DNA of 49,010 bases from Hellea sp. GTDB taxonomy: Bacteria; Pseudomonadota; Alphaproteobacteria; Caulobacterales; Maricaulaceae. Below the pieces are notes generated by a model, which saw only the letters and a list, made by a program, of their open reading frames with translations, searched no databases and was not told the DNA's origin. This document shows, in pieces, positions 1 to 9,618 of this stretch. The stretch lies in contig JAHDFA010000004.1 in NCBI GenBank assembly GCA_020628495.1, positions 1-49,010 of the forward strand, given 5' to 3'. A program made the position numbers and the translations under genes. Position 1 is the first letter of the stretch. Every line of letters starts with the position of its first letter.

Positions 1-391
1 CAATTTCCCGGCCTTCCCGTCCGTCTTGAGTTATCAATCGATCTTCGGGATAAACCTTCAAGCCAAGATTTTTGGACTCTGAAATGACACGGTCAAGTTC
101 TGGGATTTCCAGAATTATTGCGCTTCGCCGGGGTGTATCTATTATAGCTTTTGCACTCGGCACCTCTGTAAGGGCCATAATGTTTTTTTGTTCCTGCGTT
201 CCCAAGACGGCAAAACGCATCCTATTCTTGCGATCAATTTCAAACACATCATAGGAATAGCTCGTTTCCTGACTGTCTTTAATGAAAGCGACTTCAAACC
301 CTAAGATGTCTCTGTAAAATTTCAGGGCACGGTCCATGTCGGCGACAATAAAATTTGACCTTTGGAATCTGACCTTGGGTTTTTCAATCAT
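1..391 (-). CDS. VOC (glyoxalase/bleomycin-resistance) family protein, truncated by the left window edge
   Basis: Reading the minus strand from ATG at 391 gives an open frame to the edge: MIEKPKVRFQRSNFIVADMDRALKFYRDILGFEVAFIKDSQETSYSYDVFEIDRKNRMRFAVLG... (typical VOC N-terminal half). It overlaps the end of the next gene by 8 nt. Absent from the ORF track because it is open at the edge. Confidence 0.85.
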   Translation of the reverse strand, partial: MIEKPKVRFQRSNFIVADMDRALKFYRDILGFEVAFIKDSQETSYSYDVFEIDRKNRMRFAVLGTQEQKNIMALTEVPSAKAIIDTPRRSAIILEIPELDRVISESKNLGLKVYPEDRLITQDGREGREI

Positions 392-1400
392 CCAATTTTA
401 CCTTGACGCAGCGCGTTCCAATATTTGTACCGTCATAAACACCGATAAGCGCTTCAGGCATTTTTTCGAACCCAATCAATTCATCAATTAAAGGGGTCAT
501 TTTTTTGGACGTTATCCAGTCAGCAAGCTGTGCGTTACAAGCGTCAAACTGATCTATATAATTATACACAAAATAGCCATGCATTGTCGCATTGGCACGT
601 CGTAACATTGCGTAATTAGTGAGCCCGAATTTCTCTTCGCGCGTATATTCGCTAATCGAACCACATAATATGATACGGGCATTATATGCCAAATTATTCA
701 AACAAGCTGAGAGAATTTCGCCGCCCACATTATCGTAATAAATGTCCATCCCATTGGGACAAAGCTGAGCGATACGTTCTGGGACATCCTCATTTTTGTA
801 ATCAATCATCTCATCCGCACCGAGATTTTTGACAATCGCACATTTTTCAGGACCGCCCGCAATCCCAATGACATAGCAGCCTAAAATCTTGGCCATTTGG
901 ACAACAATATGTCCGACTCCTCCCGCTGCACCGGAAACAACGACGATGTCTCCTGATTTGGGCCGCCCTTGGTCTTTAAATGAGGTGTAGGCCGTGAGAC
1001 CCGTCATTGATAGGATGCGAACAGAATGCGCATAAGACAGTTCATGATGTTTCACTTTCAGGAAACGCTCACGTTCCGTCATTTTTGAAACCTTGTGGGT
1101 TTGCCAACCCAATTGACCCTGCACTATCTCTCCCGATTTGTATTCAGGATGATTGGATTCCAATATTCTGGCGACACCCCGACCGTGAATGACATCGCCG
1201 ATAGCTAGTGGAGCCTCTCCGCCAATTGGTAGGTTCATCATATACATGCGCATGACAGGCGCAATCCCGAGGTAAAGCGTTTCCAACAAAACTTCGTCAG
1301 GACCAATTTTTGGAATTGAGGATTCTTTATATAAAAAATCGGACGGCTTGGGTTTGCCAACTGGCCTTGCCGCCACACACCATTGTCGGTTTACACTCAT
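384..1400 (-). CDS. NADP-dependent oxidoreductase, MDR/zinc-independent (CurA/prostaglandin-reductase-like)
   Basis: 338 aa; VVSGAAGGVGHIVVQMAKILGCYVIGIAGGPEK nucleotide-binding motif, YDNVGGEIL, GLTAYTSF. Confidence 0.88.
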   Translation of the reverse strand: MSVNRQWCVAARPVGKPKPSDFLYKESSIPKIGPDEVLLETLYLGIAPVMRMYMMNLPIGGEAPLAIGDVIHGRGVARILESNHPEYKSGEIVQGQLGWQTHKVSKMTERERFLKVKHHELSYAHSVRILSMTGLTAYTSFKDQGRPKSGDIVVVSGAAGGVGHIVVQMAKILGCYVIGIAGGPEKCAIVKNLGADEMIDYKNEDVPERIAQLCPNGMDIYYDNVGGEILSACLNNLAYNARIILCGSISEYTREEKFGLTNYAMLRRANATMHGYFVYNYIDQFDACNAQLADWITSKKMTPLIDELIGFEKMPEALIGVYDGTNIGTRCVKVKLDD

Positions 1401-1888
1401 ACGGGCTCCATGCCGTCCGGCCAGTCTATATGTTTGACCTGATTACACTCAAAAAAATGGCCGTCCGCATCCCAAAGATAGGTGGACAGAAAGTGTTTTA
1501 TTTCGCCCTTGGCCCCTGTTGTCGACCATATCTTCGGCGCGCCGCGTGTTTTGAAGCCCTTCATTGTGGCCTTATCATAGATGGCTTGCGCGTCATCTGC
1601 GACGACAACAAATACTGGCTTTCCATATCCCAATTCGAAATCGATTTCCGGGGCCGGCATAACGGGGTCTAGAAACTCCATCAGCCCAATCATGCCTATC
1701 TGATCATGCTCAAATTGAAGGATGCACAAACGTAATTTATCGCCCTTCTTACCGATCGGCAGTCCACCGCCATCCAATGTGAAAGGACGGTCAAACCAGA
1801 CTTTTGCACCAAGAATATCTTTGAAAAAAATAAGGGATCGCTCCATATCCCGAACCATCATCGTCGTTCTTTTTATAATATTACCCAT
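1397..1888 (-). CDS. VOC family protein
   Basis: 163 aa; MVRDMERSLIFFKDILGAKVWFDRPF..., C-terminal DADGHFFECNQV; 4-nt overlap with the downstream gene. Confidence 0.85.
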   Translation of the reverse strand: MGNIIKRTTMMVRDMERSLIFFKDILGAKVWFDRPFTLDGGGLPIGKKGDKLRLCILQFEHDQIGMIGLMEFLDPVMPAPEIDFELGYGKPVFVVVADDAQAIYDKATMKGFKTRGAPKIWSTTGAKGEIKHFLSTYLWDADGHFFECNQVKHIDWPDGMEPV

Positions 1889-1999
1889 TTAGATTTCCCT
1901 CAGAACAAAGGGATTTATAGAAAATCCATCTATTCATTAACACGGCAGAAGCAAAACAGCTCTCCCGTAATAGAGTTAAAAAAACGCATGAGCCGAGGT

Positions 2000-2013
2000 T
2001 TGATATAAATCAG
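2000..2013. promoter_or_regulatory. Candidate operator palindrome TTGATATAAATCAG (TTGA-N6-TCA class)
   Basis: Read directly; lies between divergent genes starting at 1888 (-) and 2058 (+). Half-sites TTGAT/ATCAG, 9/10 to TTGAY-N4-RTCAA. Confidence 0.5.
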
Positions 2014-2057
2014 GCTCTTCGGAATATGTACAATTATTTGAATCGCTGGAGGATATT

Positions 2058-2435
2058 ATGACCAAAGCGACGCGTGTCCCAAAATTTGCTAAAGCAACTT
2101 ATATGTTCACATGTTTGGACGGTGAAAAAACACCGCCACTGCGTGCGAAACATTTGTTTGGTCATTTAGACCACATCGAATCCCACAATGAAAAATACCG
2201 GATTGCCGGGCCGATGCGGCATGAGGCAGACGGAGAAATTTTCGGTAGTTTCTTTCTCATTGAAGCTGATACTGAAGAAGAAGCCTGGTCAATCATGAAT
2301 GGCGATCCCTACATCTCTTCCGGTATGTATGAGACAATTACAGTCAATCATTTCGTCCCGGCCTGCGGGAAACTTTTAGGCGGCGTCATCTGGGATCAAG
2401 ATGAAGTTCGAGCGAATATTGAAAAACACACTTAG
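2058..2435 (+). CDS. YciI-like domain protein
   Basis: 125 aa; small YciI/ferredoxin-like fold pattern (MFTCLDG...HLDHIESHNEKYRIAGPM...GSFFLIEADTEEEAWSIMNGDPYISSGMYETITVNHF). Confidence 0.75.
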   Translation: MTKATRVPKFAKATYMFTCLDGEKTPPLRAKHLFGHLDHIESHNEKYRIAGPMRHEADGEIFGSFFLIEADTEEEAWSIMNGDPYISSGMYETITVNHFVPACGKLLGGVIWDQDEVRANIEKHT

Positions 2436-2461
2436 GACGAAGTCCTGTCTGCACAAAACCC

Positions 2462-3502
2462 TTAGATTATAGCTGATTTAGACAATTTGGAAATCACGGC
2501 ATCTTGTCGCTTTTTATAGAAGTCTTTAGCTGGCGGATTTGTACCATCGCCCAGTGAGTTCATAGGATGCATATCCAACTTCGAAAACGCCTTCGCATAA
2601 AGTGCCATAGGTTGACGCGCGAGCATATTATCCATTCCGTTACGATGACGACGATAACGTAAGGCGGAAATATCAATATCCGCACAGGCCGTAATACTCT
2701 CCCCGCCGGGTGTCTCGGCTAAAATTATACCGCGATCATCGACAATTTGGCTTCGTCCATCCGTACTTTGCGGAGCCAACCCTGTTCCTGTGATAGCTGA
2801 CGAATTTGCAGAAATGATATAGCACTGATTTTCCTGTGCTCGCGCCAGTTTCGCGACATTTTTATAGGTCATCAATGTGCTGGCCGCTTCAGACGTTGGA
2901 TGAAAAATAACTTCTGCGCCTTTCGCCGCCAAAATCCGGCTGATTTCCGGATATCGAATTTCCTCAGACGCCAAAGCCGCTAATCGACCATATGGCGTAT
3001 TGAGAACGGGGAATAAATCATCCTCTGAATAATGTTTTAGATACTCATCCCAAACATCATAAGGAGACGGCGCATACATGGATATCAAGCGGCGATATCG
3101 AAGTTCGACCTTGCTGCTGGGGCCAATAATAAAACTGGTTTGGAAGTAAAGCTCAGGGAAATTTGGATCAATTTCATAGGCATTCCCGCAGATATACATA
3201 TCTGCATCACTGGCGATCATGCCGAGCAATTCATACTCTGGACCATCAAACTCAATGGCGGCTTTTTCCTGCCACGCTTTGGCCGTTTCACCTGCGGGGA
3301 ATCCCGTCAGAAAATATTCAGGCAAACAGACCAAGCGCAAATCACGGCCATGAAATGCGAGCGCCGAGAAAATTTGTCCCCGGATACGCGTAATCGCATT
3401 CATCATGACGATGCGCGCTTCATCCCGGGACACACAACGGTTCACCGCAGCACATTCAGTTTGCAGCGCCAGCGCCTTGTAGATTTGCAGATTTTCACTC
3501 AT
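2462..3502 (-). CDS. Carbon-nitrogen hydrolase (nitrilase superfamily)
   Basis: 346 aa; LVCLPEYFLTGFP (Glu motif) and overall CN-hydrolase pattern. The canonical Cys motif is not obvious (LAALASEEIRYPEISRILAAKGAEVIFHPTSE). Confidence 0.72.
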   Translation of the reverse strand: MSENLQIYKALALQTECAAVNRCVSRDEARIVMMNAITRIRGQIFSALAFHGRDLRLVCLPEYFLTGFPAGETAKAWQEKAAIEFDGPEYELLGMIASDADMYICGNAYEIDPNFPELYFQTSFIIGPSSKVELRYRRLISMYAPSPYDVWDEYLKHYSEDDLFPVLNTPYGRLAALASEEIRYPEISRILAAKGAEVIFHPTSEAASTLMTYKNVAKLARAQENQCYIISANSSAITGTGLAPQSTDGRSQIVDDRGIILAETPGGESITACADIDISALRYRRHRNGMDNMLARQPMALYAKAFSKLDMHPMNSLGDGTNPPAKDFYKKRQDAVISKLSKSAII

Positions 3503-3534
3503 AGTTTCACCTAGTCGACCCGCCAGAAACAGCC

Positions 3535-3548
3535 TTGATGCAGGTCAC
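3535..3548. promoter_or_regulatory. Candidate operator TTGATGCAGGTCAC (TTGA-N6-TCA class)
   Basis: Read directly; centre at about 3541.5, nearly midway between the divergent starts at 3502 and 3584. Confidence 0.5.
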
Positions 3549-3583
3549 AACTATGGCGATGGTGCCGGATAAGAACAAGCATT

Positions 3584-5002
3584 ATGACCAATACTCTTTC
3601 CGTCAAAAATCCGCGAACAGGCAAAGTAGATTATGAAATCAAAACCTGGGATGGTGACGCTATTTCAGCGGAAGCTGAGAGACTGAGATTTCATCAAGGC
3701 GCATGGCGCGAATTCGGCATTGATAGGCGCTGTCAGGCCATTCTGAAACTCGCTGATACGCTCGAAACGGAAGCGCAGACGGTGATGGATGCGCTCGAAA
3801 TTGACACAGGCAGGCGCATGCTGGCCCGGGCGGAAACGTTGGGCGTCATCGCAAACATGCGGGCCTGGGCGTCTCTTGCTCCCTCTCTCCTTCCAGCTAC
3901 GAACTGGGTGCAGGGCCGTTCAAAGCCAAATTTCAAACATTCCAATGAATATGTACCCTACGCATTGGTTGGCGTCATTAGTCCTTGGAATTTCCCAATG
4001 ACACTTTCCTTTATCGACACTATCCCGGCTTTGCTGGCGGGGGCTTGCGTTATAATCAAGCCGAGCGAAGTGACGCCCCGTTTTGCGGATGCCCTCAAGC
4101 CCATAATTCAATTAGCTGGTCTGGATAATTATTTGACGTTTATTCAAGGTGACGGTGCAAGCGGGGCTGCACTCGTCAATCATGTAGATTGCGTTTGCTT
4201 TACTGGCTCTGTTTCGACGGGAAAGAAAGTCGCTCTCAAAGCCGCGGAAAACCTCATCCCGGCCAATTTGGAATTAGGAGGTAAAGACCCGCTGATTATT
4301 ACCGAAGATGTTGATTTGGATGAGGCGACCACACTTGCTTTGCGGTCTTCCGTGCTGGCGACCGGACAGGCTTGTCAGTCCATTGAACGTGTCTATGTGC
4401 CCTCATCCATCTATGATCTCTTCACGCAACAACTTGCCGAAAAAGCGAAAACCATCCGTCTGAATTTTCCTGACATAGGCCATGGTCACATCGGGCCTTT
4501 TATTTTTGGACAACAGGCCAAAAAAGTAAAATCGCAAATAGATGATGCCATTCAAAAAGGAGCGCGTATCCTGAGTGGTGGCCAAATTTTGGATTATGGC
4601 GGCGGCAAATGGCTGGAACCAACAGTCATTGCTGACGTCACACATGAGATGGAGATTATGCGAGAAGAGACTTTCGGCCCCGTTATTCCTGTCATGGCAT
4701 ATGATACGATACAGCACGCCATCAAACTCGCTAATGATACTGAATTCGGGCTGTCCGGCGCAGTATTTGCTTCTGATATCGAGAGTGCCGAGGCCATTGG
4801 ACAGCATATTGACGCCGGGGCGATCAGTCTGATGGACGCGGCGCTCACCGGGCAATATTTTGAAGCCGGAAAGCAGAGCTTTAAAAACTCCGGATTGGGC
4901 GGGTCACGCATGGGGCAAAACGGATTTCTACGGTTCTTTCGTCAAAAAGCCTATATCGCCAATACTATGCGGCCTCTGACAATGGATGACTTCAAAGAAT
5001 GA
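3584..5002 (+). CDS. Aldehyde dehydrogenase family protein
   Basis: 472 aa; GVISPWNFPMTL, ELGGKDPLII, ATGQACQSIERVYV catalytic Cys region, EETFGPVIPV. Confidence 0.93.
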   Translation: MTNTLSVKNPRTGKVDYEIKTWDGDAISAEAERLRFHQGAWREFGIDRRCQAILKLADTLETEAQTVMDALEIDTGRRMLARAETLGVIANMRAWASLAPSLLPATNWVQGRSKPNFKHSNEYVPYALVGVISPWNFPMTLSFIDTIPALLAGACVIIKPSEVTPRFADALKPIIQLAGLDNYLTFIQGDGASGAALVNHVDCVCFTGSVSTGKKVALKAAENLIPANLELGGKDPLIITEDVDLDEATTLALRSSVLATGQACQSIERVYVPSSIYDLFTQQLAEKAKTIRLNFPDIGHGHIGPFIFGQQAKKVKSQIDDAIQKGARILSGGQILDYGGGKWLEPTVIADVTHEMEIMREETFGPVIPVMAYDTIQHAIKLANDTEFGLSGAVFASDIESAEAIGQHIDAGAISLMDAALTGQYFEAGKQSFKNSGLGGSRMGQNGFLRFFRQKAYIANTMRPLTMDDFKE

Positions 5003-5772
5003 GTGACACACTTCAATTCAATTTATTACCCGATGGCGTTGGCGAACTTGTTATTAACCAACCCGCAAAACGAAACGCTCTCAGCGCTGAGATGTGGGCA
5101 CGACTGCCAGACGTGCTCAAAAAGGCTGAACAGAGTGAGGGTGTGAAAGTCCTGATTGTCAGAGGTGCAGGTGGTCATTTCGCGAGCGGCGCTGATATTT
5201 CCGAATTTCAAACACTCTATGCCACAGCAGAGTCATCCGCGCGCATTTCTCAACACATATCTACCGGGATGAAGGCCCTGGCCGAGTTCCGTTTCCCGAC
5301 AATAGCCAGCATCCGCGGGGCTTGTGTGGGCGGTGGATGCGGCTTGGCGCTTTGTTGCGATATTCGCTTTGCAGACAACACGTCCAAATTTGCAATTACG
5401 CCTGCGAAATTGGGGCTTGTTTACCCTTACGATGATGTCTTGAGACTTATTGAGATCGTTGGTCTCGCCAACGCAAAGGACATATTGCTGTCTGCACGTT
5501 TAATTAAATCCAAAAACGCCAAAAAAATGGGGCTGATTAATTTCTGCCATAAACCAGATGAACTGGAAGAGGCCGTCTTAGACTACGCAAAAAATATTGC
5601 AAAACTTTCAAGCCAGTCGGCTCAAATCACGAAGAAAATGTTTGCCGCCCAGAGTCAGGGTCAATTCAGCGAGAGTCAAGAAACTCAGCAGTGGTTCTTA
5701 GACGGTTTTGCTAGCCAAGATTTTAAAGAAGGCTATACGGCGTTTTTGGAAAAACGTACGCCGCAGTTTTAG
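4999..5772 (+). CDS. Enoyl-CoA hydratase/isomerase family protein
   Basis: 257 aa; GAGGHFASGADISEF and SIRGACVGGGCGLALCCDIRFA; 4-nt overlap with the ALDH. Confidence 0.92.
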   Translation: MSDTLQFNLLPDGVGELVINQPAKRNALSAEMWARLPDVLKKAEQSEGVKVLIVRGAGGHFASGADISEFQTLYATAESSARISQHISTGMKALAEFRFPTIASIRGACVGGGCGLALCCDIRFADNTSKFAITPAKLGLVYPYDDVLRLIEIVGLANAKDILLSARLIKSKNAKKMGLINFCHKPDELEEAVLDYAKNIAKLSSQSAQITKKMFAAQSQGQFSESQETQQWFLDGFASQDFKEGYTAFLEKRTPQF

Positions 5773-6875
5773 GCCCAGATAGATTTAAGCGTCGCAACTA
5801 AGTCAGCTTCTCCACCACGCGGTCCGACAAGCTGGGCTCCGATTGGCAATCCGGCTTCGCTCAGCCCTATTGGAAATTGTATGGCTGGACGATCTGCCAA
5901 ATTCGCAAACGCCGTAAAGTCCGCTTGGTTAGCAGGAACAGGAGACCCAAATTTGAAAGCCGTTTGAGGCGCTGTGGGCATGAGAATGAAATCAGGGAAA
6001 TCGGCGGACCTTAATTCGCTTACATGGGCATATGCTGCATCAATTCTCTTCAATGGTAAATCACGACCATATTCGAGCATGCCCCGAAAAAATTCTGAAA
6101 AACCGTCCGGGTTTGATATCAGTTTTTCCGAGTGGACAGCGAACCCTTCCACCTCAGATAAAATCAGCCCGGCTCTGCGCGATTGACCGAATGCATAAGG
6201 TGAAAGTTTGGTTTTCGGCAAAGCTCCGAGCGTTTGAAGAAAATCATTGAAACAACTCTCTACGTCAGTTTCAACGCTGACCTGTCCCGAGTAATCCAAT
6301 AGTTGAATGTCGCCAGCGCGACCATTGGAAAAACTTTTATCGCAAATAATTTCTGTCACGCGAATGACATCGTCCAGAGTTTTGGCGTGCACGCCTACCG
6401 TATCAAGTGTCGGCGATAGCGGCATAACTCCCGCCAGTATCTCTTTCGAATGGCTGGGTTTAAATCCCCACAAACCGCAATAGGCGGACGGAATACGTAC
6501 CGAACCCATTGTATCGGTCCCCAATGCTATATCAACTAATTCACCGGCAACTGCAGCGGATGAACCGCCTGATGAGCCGCCGGGTGTATAGCCATATTTA
6601 ATTGGATTCTGCGTTTTCCCGAACCATGGATTGTCCGTCTGAGCACCTAATGCGCCTTCCTCCATATTTAAAATCGCAGATATCTGATATCCAGCATCCC
6701 GAAGTCTTTTTACGACGAGGGCGTCATCTACAGCGATAGCATCTTCATAGGCTTTTATACCCCCATGGCAGGAGACGTTTTTGACGGAGATATTCGCTTT
6801 GACCCCAATAGACTGTCCCTCACCACCGCCGGAATCCATCCAAGACAGGACTGCATTCAAGCCATCTTGTTTCAC
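5769..6875 (-). CDS. Amidase (amidase-signature family)
   Basis: 368 aa; GYTPGGSSGGSSAAVAGELVDIALGTDTMGSVRIPSAYCGLWGFKPS amidase signature. Confidence 0.92.
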   Translation of the reverse strand: MKQDGLNAVLSWMDSGGGEGQSIGVKANISVKNVSCHGGIKAYEDAIAVDDALVVKRLRDAGYQISAILNMEEGALGAQTDNPWFGKTQNPIKYGYTPGGSSGGSSAAVAGELVDIALGTDTMGSVRIPSAYCGLWGFKPSHSKEILAGVMPLSPTLDTVGVHAKTLDDVIRVTEIICDKSFSNGRAGDIQLLDYSGQVSVETDVESCFNDFLQTLGALPKTKLSPYAFGQSRRAGLILSEVEGFAVHSEKLISNPDGFSEFFRGMLEYGRDLPLKRIDAAYAHVSELRSADFPDFILMPTAPQTAFKFGSPVPANQADFTAFANLADRPAIQFPIGLSEAGLPIGAQLVGPRGGEADLVATLKSIWA

Positions 6876-8255
6876 CTAAAATCTCGTATCCACAAGACGG
6901 ATAGGTTTTTGGCGAACATCCACCTGCGTTGTCTCTGCCGTCTCACCCGGCTTTACGCATCTCACAGAAATGCCAATGCCAAGGGCAGACTTTAGAACCT
7001 GTTCCAATTGATTGGAAATATCACCTGTTCGACTTTCCGCGATAACGGTCATTTCATCACGATCTTTTTCGTCTCTTTCAACATGACAGAAGAACTCGCC
7101 TGCAAAACCGTCCACTTTCTCCATGATGGGTCCCATGGCCTGCGGGAACAGATTAATGCCTCTCAACTTCACCATATTGTCAGACCGTCCGAGGAAGCCT
7201 TCTATCCGCCTGTAATTTAAATCGAGAGATGATTTTCCTAAGCGCACGGCAGAAACGTCATGTGTGTTGAAACGAATGATCGGATAAACATCATCTTTAA
7301 ATAAACATGTGCAAACCATGTCGCCTGTCTGGCCATCTTTGACAGGTTGACCGGTCTCGATATCGCATATTTCCAGATATTGTGCGTCTTCCATCACATA
7401 AAGACCATCTTGGTCCGGACCTTCACCTGCAATAGCGCCAGTATCGCCGACCCCATACCAGTCGTAACATTCAGCACCGCCCCACATCTCTGAGACACTG
7501 CCTTTGTCCTCGCGGCCCATATGACCTGAAATCGTGCGGACCGGAATATCCACGCCCGGCTCCAATCCCGCTTCTTTTGCGACACGTGCGAGCTTTTTAA
7601 TGTAATCAGCGAACCCGACAATGGCTGTTGCTTTGAAATCCGCCATCATTTGAACTTGCTTGACGGACCGCGTTTCGACGCCTGTTCCGGCAGACACGAA
7701 AATGGCTTGTGTCCAATGCGTTACAGCTTCCCGAACATAATGCCCGCCATTGATTGGTCCATGACCATATACTGAATGCACCACATCACCCCGGCCAATG
7801 CCTTGGAGTGTATATAATCGACCCAAAAGCAAATTTTGAACTTCGCGGCTTTTGGGACCAAAAATAAGGACTTGGGGCTTTCCGGTCGTGCCGGAGGTGG
7901 TGTGGAATTTCACGGGGGGTTGATCTTCTGGCGCATAGCTACCCAAACCGGAAAAATCACCAAAAGGTGGTTGCCGATCAATACTCGCCATTAAATCGGA
8001 TTTATCAAAAGTTGGGAGTTTCTGAATATCGCGAAGCCCCTTAATGTCGCCCGGTTCAATCCCCTCATTCCCCCATAATTTTTGATAGAATGATGTTTGC
8101 CAAGCTCGCTCTAACATTTTCCGGAACAGCCGATCTTGATGCGCGAATAATTCATCGCGCGAAATATGTTTTGCAAAATTAAGGAATTCATCACCCATTG
8201 GGTGATCTGCCCGAATTTCATCCGGTTTGACAAAATCAAAATAGGTTGCGTGCAT
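6876..8255 (-). CDS. PaaK-like phenylacetate-CoA ligase family / AMP-dependent acyl-CoA ligase
   Basis: FHTTSGTTGKPQVLIFGPKSRE P-loop motif; WYGVGDTG, RFNTHDV, GFLGRSDNMVKLRGINLFP. ORF track starts at 8291; the internal ATG at 8255 avoids the 32-nt overlap with the upstream gene. Confidence 0.88.
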   Translation of the reverse strand: MHATYFDFVKPDEIRADHPMGDEFLNFAKHISRDELFAHQDRLFRKMLERAWQTSFYQKLWGNEGIEPGDIKGLRDIQKLPTFDKSDLMASIDRQPPFGDFSGLGSYAPEDQPPVKFHTTSGTTGKPQVLIFGPKSREVQNLLLGRLYTLQGIGRGDVVHSVYGHGPINGGHYVREAVTHWTQAIFVSAGTGVETRSVKQVQMMADFKATAIVGFADYIKKLARVAKEAGLEPGVDIPVRTISGHMGREDKGSVSEMWGGAECYDWYGVGDTGAIAGEGPDQDGLYVMEDAQYLEICDIETGQPVKDGQTGDMVCTCLFKDDVYPIIRFNTHDVSAVRLGKSSLDLNYRRIEGFLGRSDNMVKLRGINLFPQAMGPIMEKVDGFAGEFFCHVERDEKDRDEMTVIAESRTGDISNQLEQVLKSALGIGISVRCVKPGETAETTQVDVRQKPIRLVDTRF

Positions 8256-8259
8256 ATAT

Positions 8260-9618
8260 TTACAGGCCAGACGCCAATGAGAAAAGCTCACTACAGTCGT
8301 CTAACCGCTCCAAACTATCAACAAGTGTAATGAGCCTGTTTGCAGTGGCACTGGCATTGACCTCACTCAAACCAAACGCAACACATTTACGGAATTTTTC
8401 AATATGTTGCGTCATCGATAAAGGATCAGCGGGGGATCCGAAGAGTTTGCCAATCATCGCAAACATTTCTTCGCCATTTTTAAGTCTGGCCGTGGCGCTC
8501 TGAGGCAAAAACTCTGCCGGGTCTTTGATATGATTAGTGACAATTTCGATCTTTTCCGCAGCCTCTCTGTATGTTTCAGATGCAAGATCTTCATTCGAAA
8601 AATCGTCCAATCCAACTGTGCCGCGCGCAATAGTTATCCCGGCGAGATAAGGGAAACAGAGTCGAGCATAATTCGCGCTCATATTATCAATCAAAGGACG
8701 GTCAACCAAACGCGGAATGATAGGCGGAGCAGACAGGGTTAATTTCTCTAAGTTTTCCAAGGTGACACCTTGTTCTATTAAAGCCTGAACCAAGACAATA
8801 CCGCCTTGTGCCGCTCTGCCAGTCGGGAAAGGTTTCCAGCTCACTTCCGTGATACGGTGAGTTTTACCCAATGCCTCAACCGCTGCTGAGACATCCACTT
8901 CATCTTCAAACATATTGAAATAACCAAACGGCCCTTCAAGAGAAGATTCGGGACCCTGCAATCCGGCTTCTGCCAGATCACACGCCACAATTGCCGCCCT
9001 CGCCGCGCCCGCAATTTGAACTGGCAGCGTGGGTTTACCTTCCACATGAGCTTGCATGACACCTGCACATTGCGCGAGAGCACAGCCCATCGCAGAGAGT
9101 GCTTGTGCCTCGGTAAAATGTCTTAACCTCGCAATTCCCAGAGTGGCGCCAAATAAACCGGCCGTGGCCGGACGGAAAAATTTCAGAGGGCTCTTGACCG
9201 CAACACCTAATTCAACGGCGACATCAACCGCTGTTATGACCGCTTCCATCAATTGAAATCCTGTCACGCCATTCTGACGTTCAGCCTCAGCAGATATAGC
9301 CGCGAAAATTGTTGCCATGGGATGTACGACCGCCGGTTCATGAACGCAGTCAAATTCCATGGAGTGGATTTGAAATCCGTTGAGATAAGCTGCGGTTGCG
9401 GCTGGTGCTTTAAGACCTCTGCCCCAAAGGTGAGCTGTATCGCCCTGTCCCCAACCCAATGCGGTTTGAAAAACAGATTCATTAAAAGGCGCATTCGATC
9501 CCGCTATGCCAACACCCAAACTATCCAGAATGAAGGTTTTGGCCGCATCATATGCGCTATCTGAGAAAACATTTTGTTCAAGCGCGTATCTCGCAAATAT
9601 GCGGGAAATATCACTCAT
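8260..9618 (-). CDS. MmgE/PrpD family protein (2-methylcitrate dehydratase/cis-aconitate decarboxylase superfamily), copy 1
   Basis: 452 aa; ILDSLGVGIAGSNAPF..., NGFQIHSMEFDCVHEPAVVHPMATIFAA, SWKPFPTGRAAQGGI. Confidence 0.88.
   Translation of the reverse strand: MSDISRIFARYALEQNVFSDSAYDAAKTFILDSLGVGIAGSNAPFNESVFQTALGWGQGDTAHLWGRGLKAPAATAAYLNGFQIHSMEFDCVHEPAVVHPMATIFAAISAEAERQNGVTGFQLMEAVITAVDVAVELGVAVKSPLKFFRPATAGLFGATLGIARLRHFTEAQALSAMGCALAQCAGVMQAHVEGKPTLPVQIAGAARAAIVACDLAEAGLQGPESSLEGPFGYFNMFEDEVDVSAAVEALGKTHRITEVSWKPFPTGRAAQGGIVLVQALIEQGVTLENLEKLTLSAPPIIPRLVDRPLIDNMSANYARLCFPYLAGITIARGTVGLDDFSNEDLASETYREAAEKIEIVTNHIKDPAEFLPQSATARLKNGEEMFAMIGKLFGSPADPLSMTQHIEKFRKCVAFGLSEVNASATANRLITLVDSLERLDDCSELFSLASGL

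Noticed and set aside
1310-1672. 120-aa plus-strand ORF
   Set aside because: Antisense to the MDR and VOC genes, which have clear motifs.
2434-2446. AGGAC-GAA-GTCCT small hairpin between convergent genes
   Set aside because: Only a 5-bp stem with no T-tract; too weak to call as a terminator.
4403-4855. 150-aa minus-strand ORF
   Set aside because: Shadow ORF opposite the aldehyde dehydrogenase.
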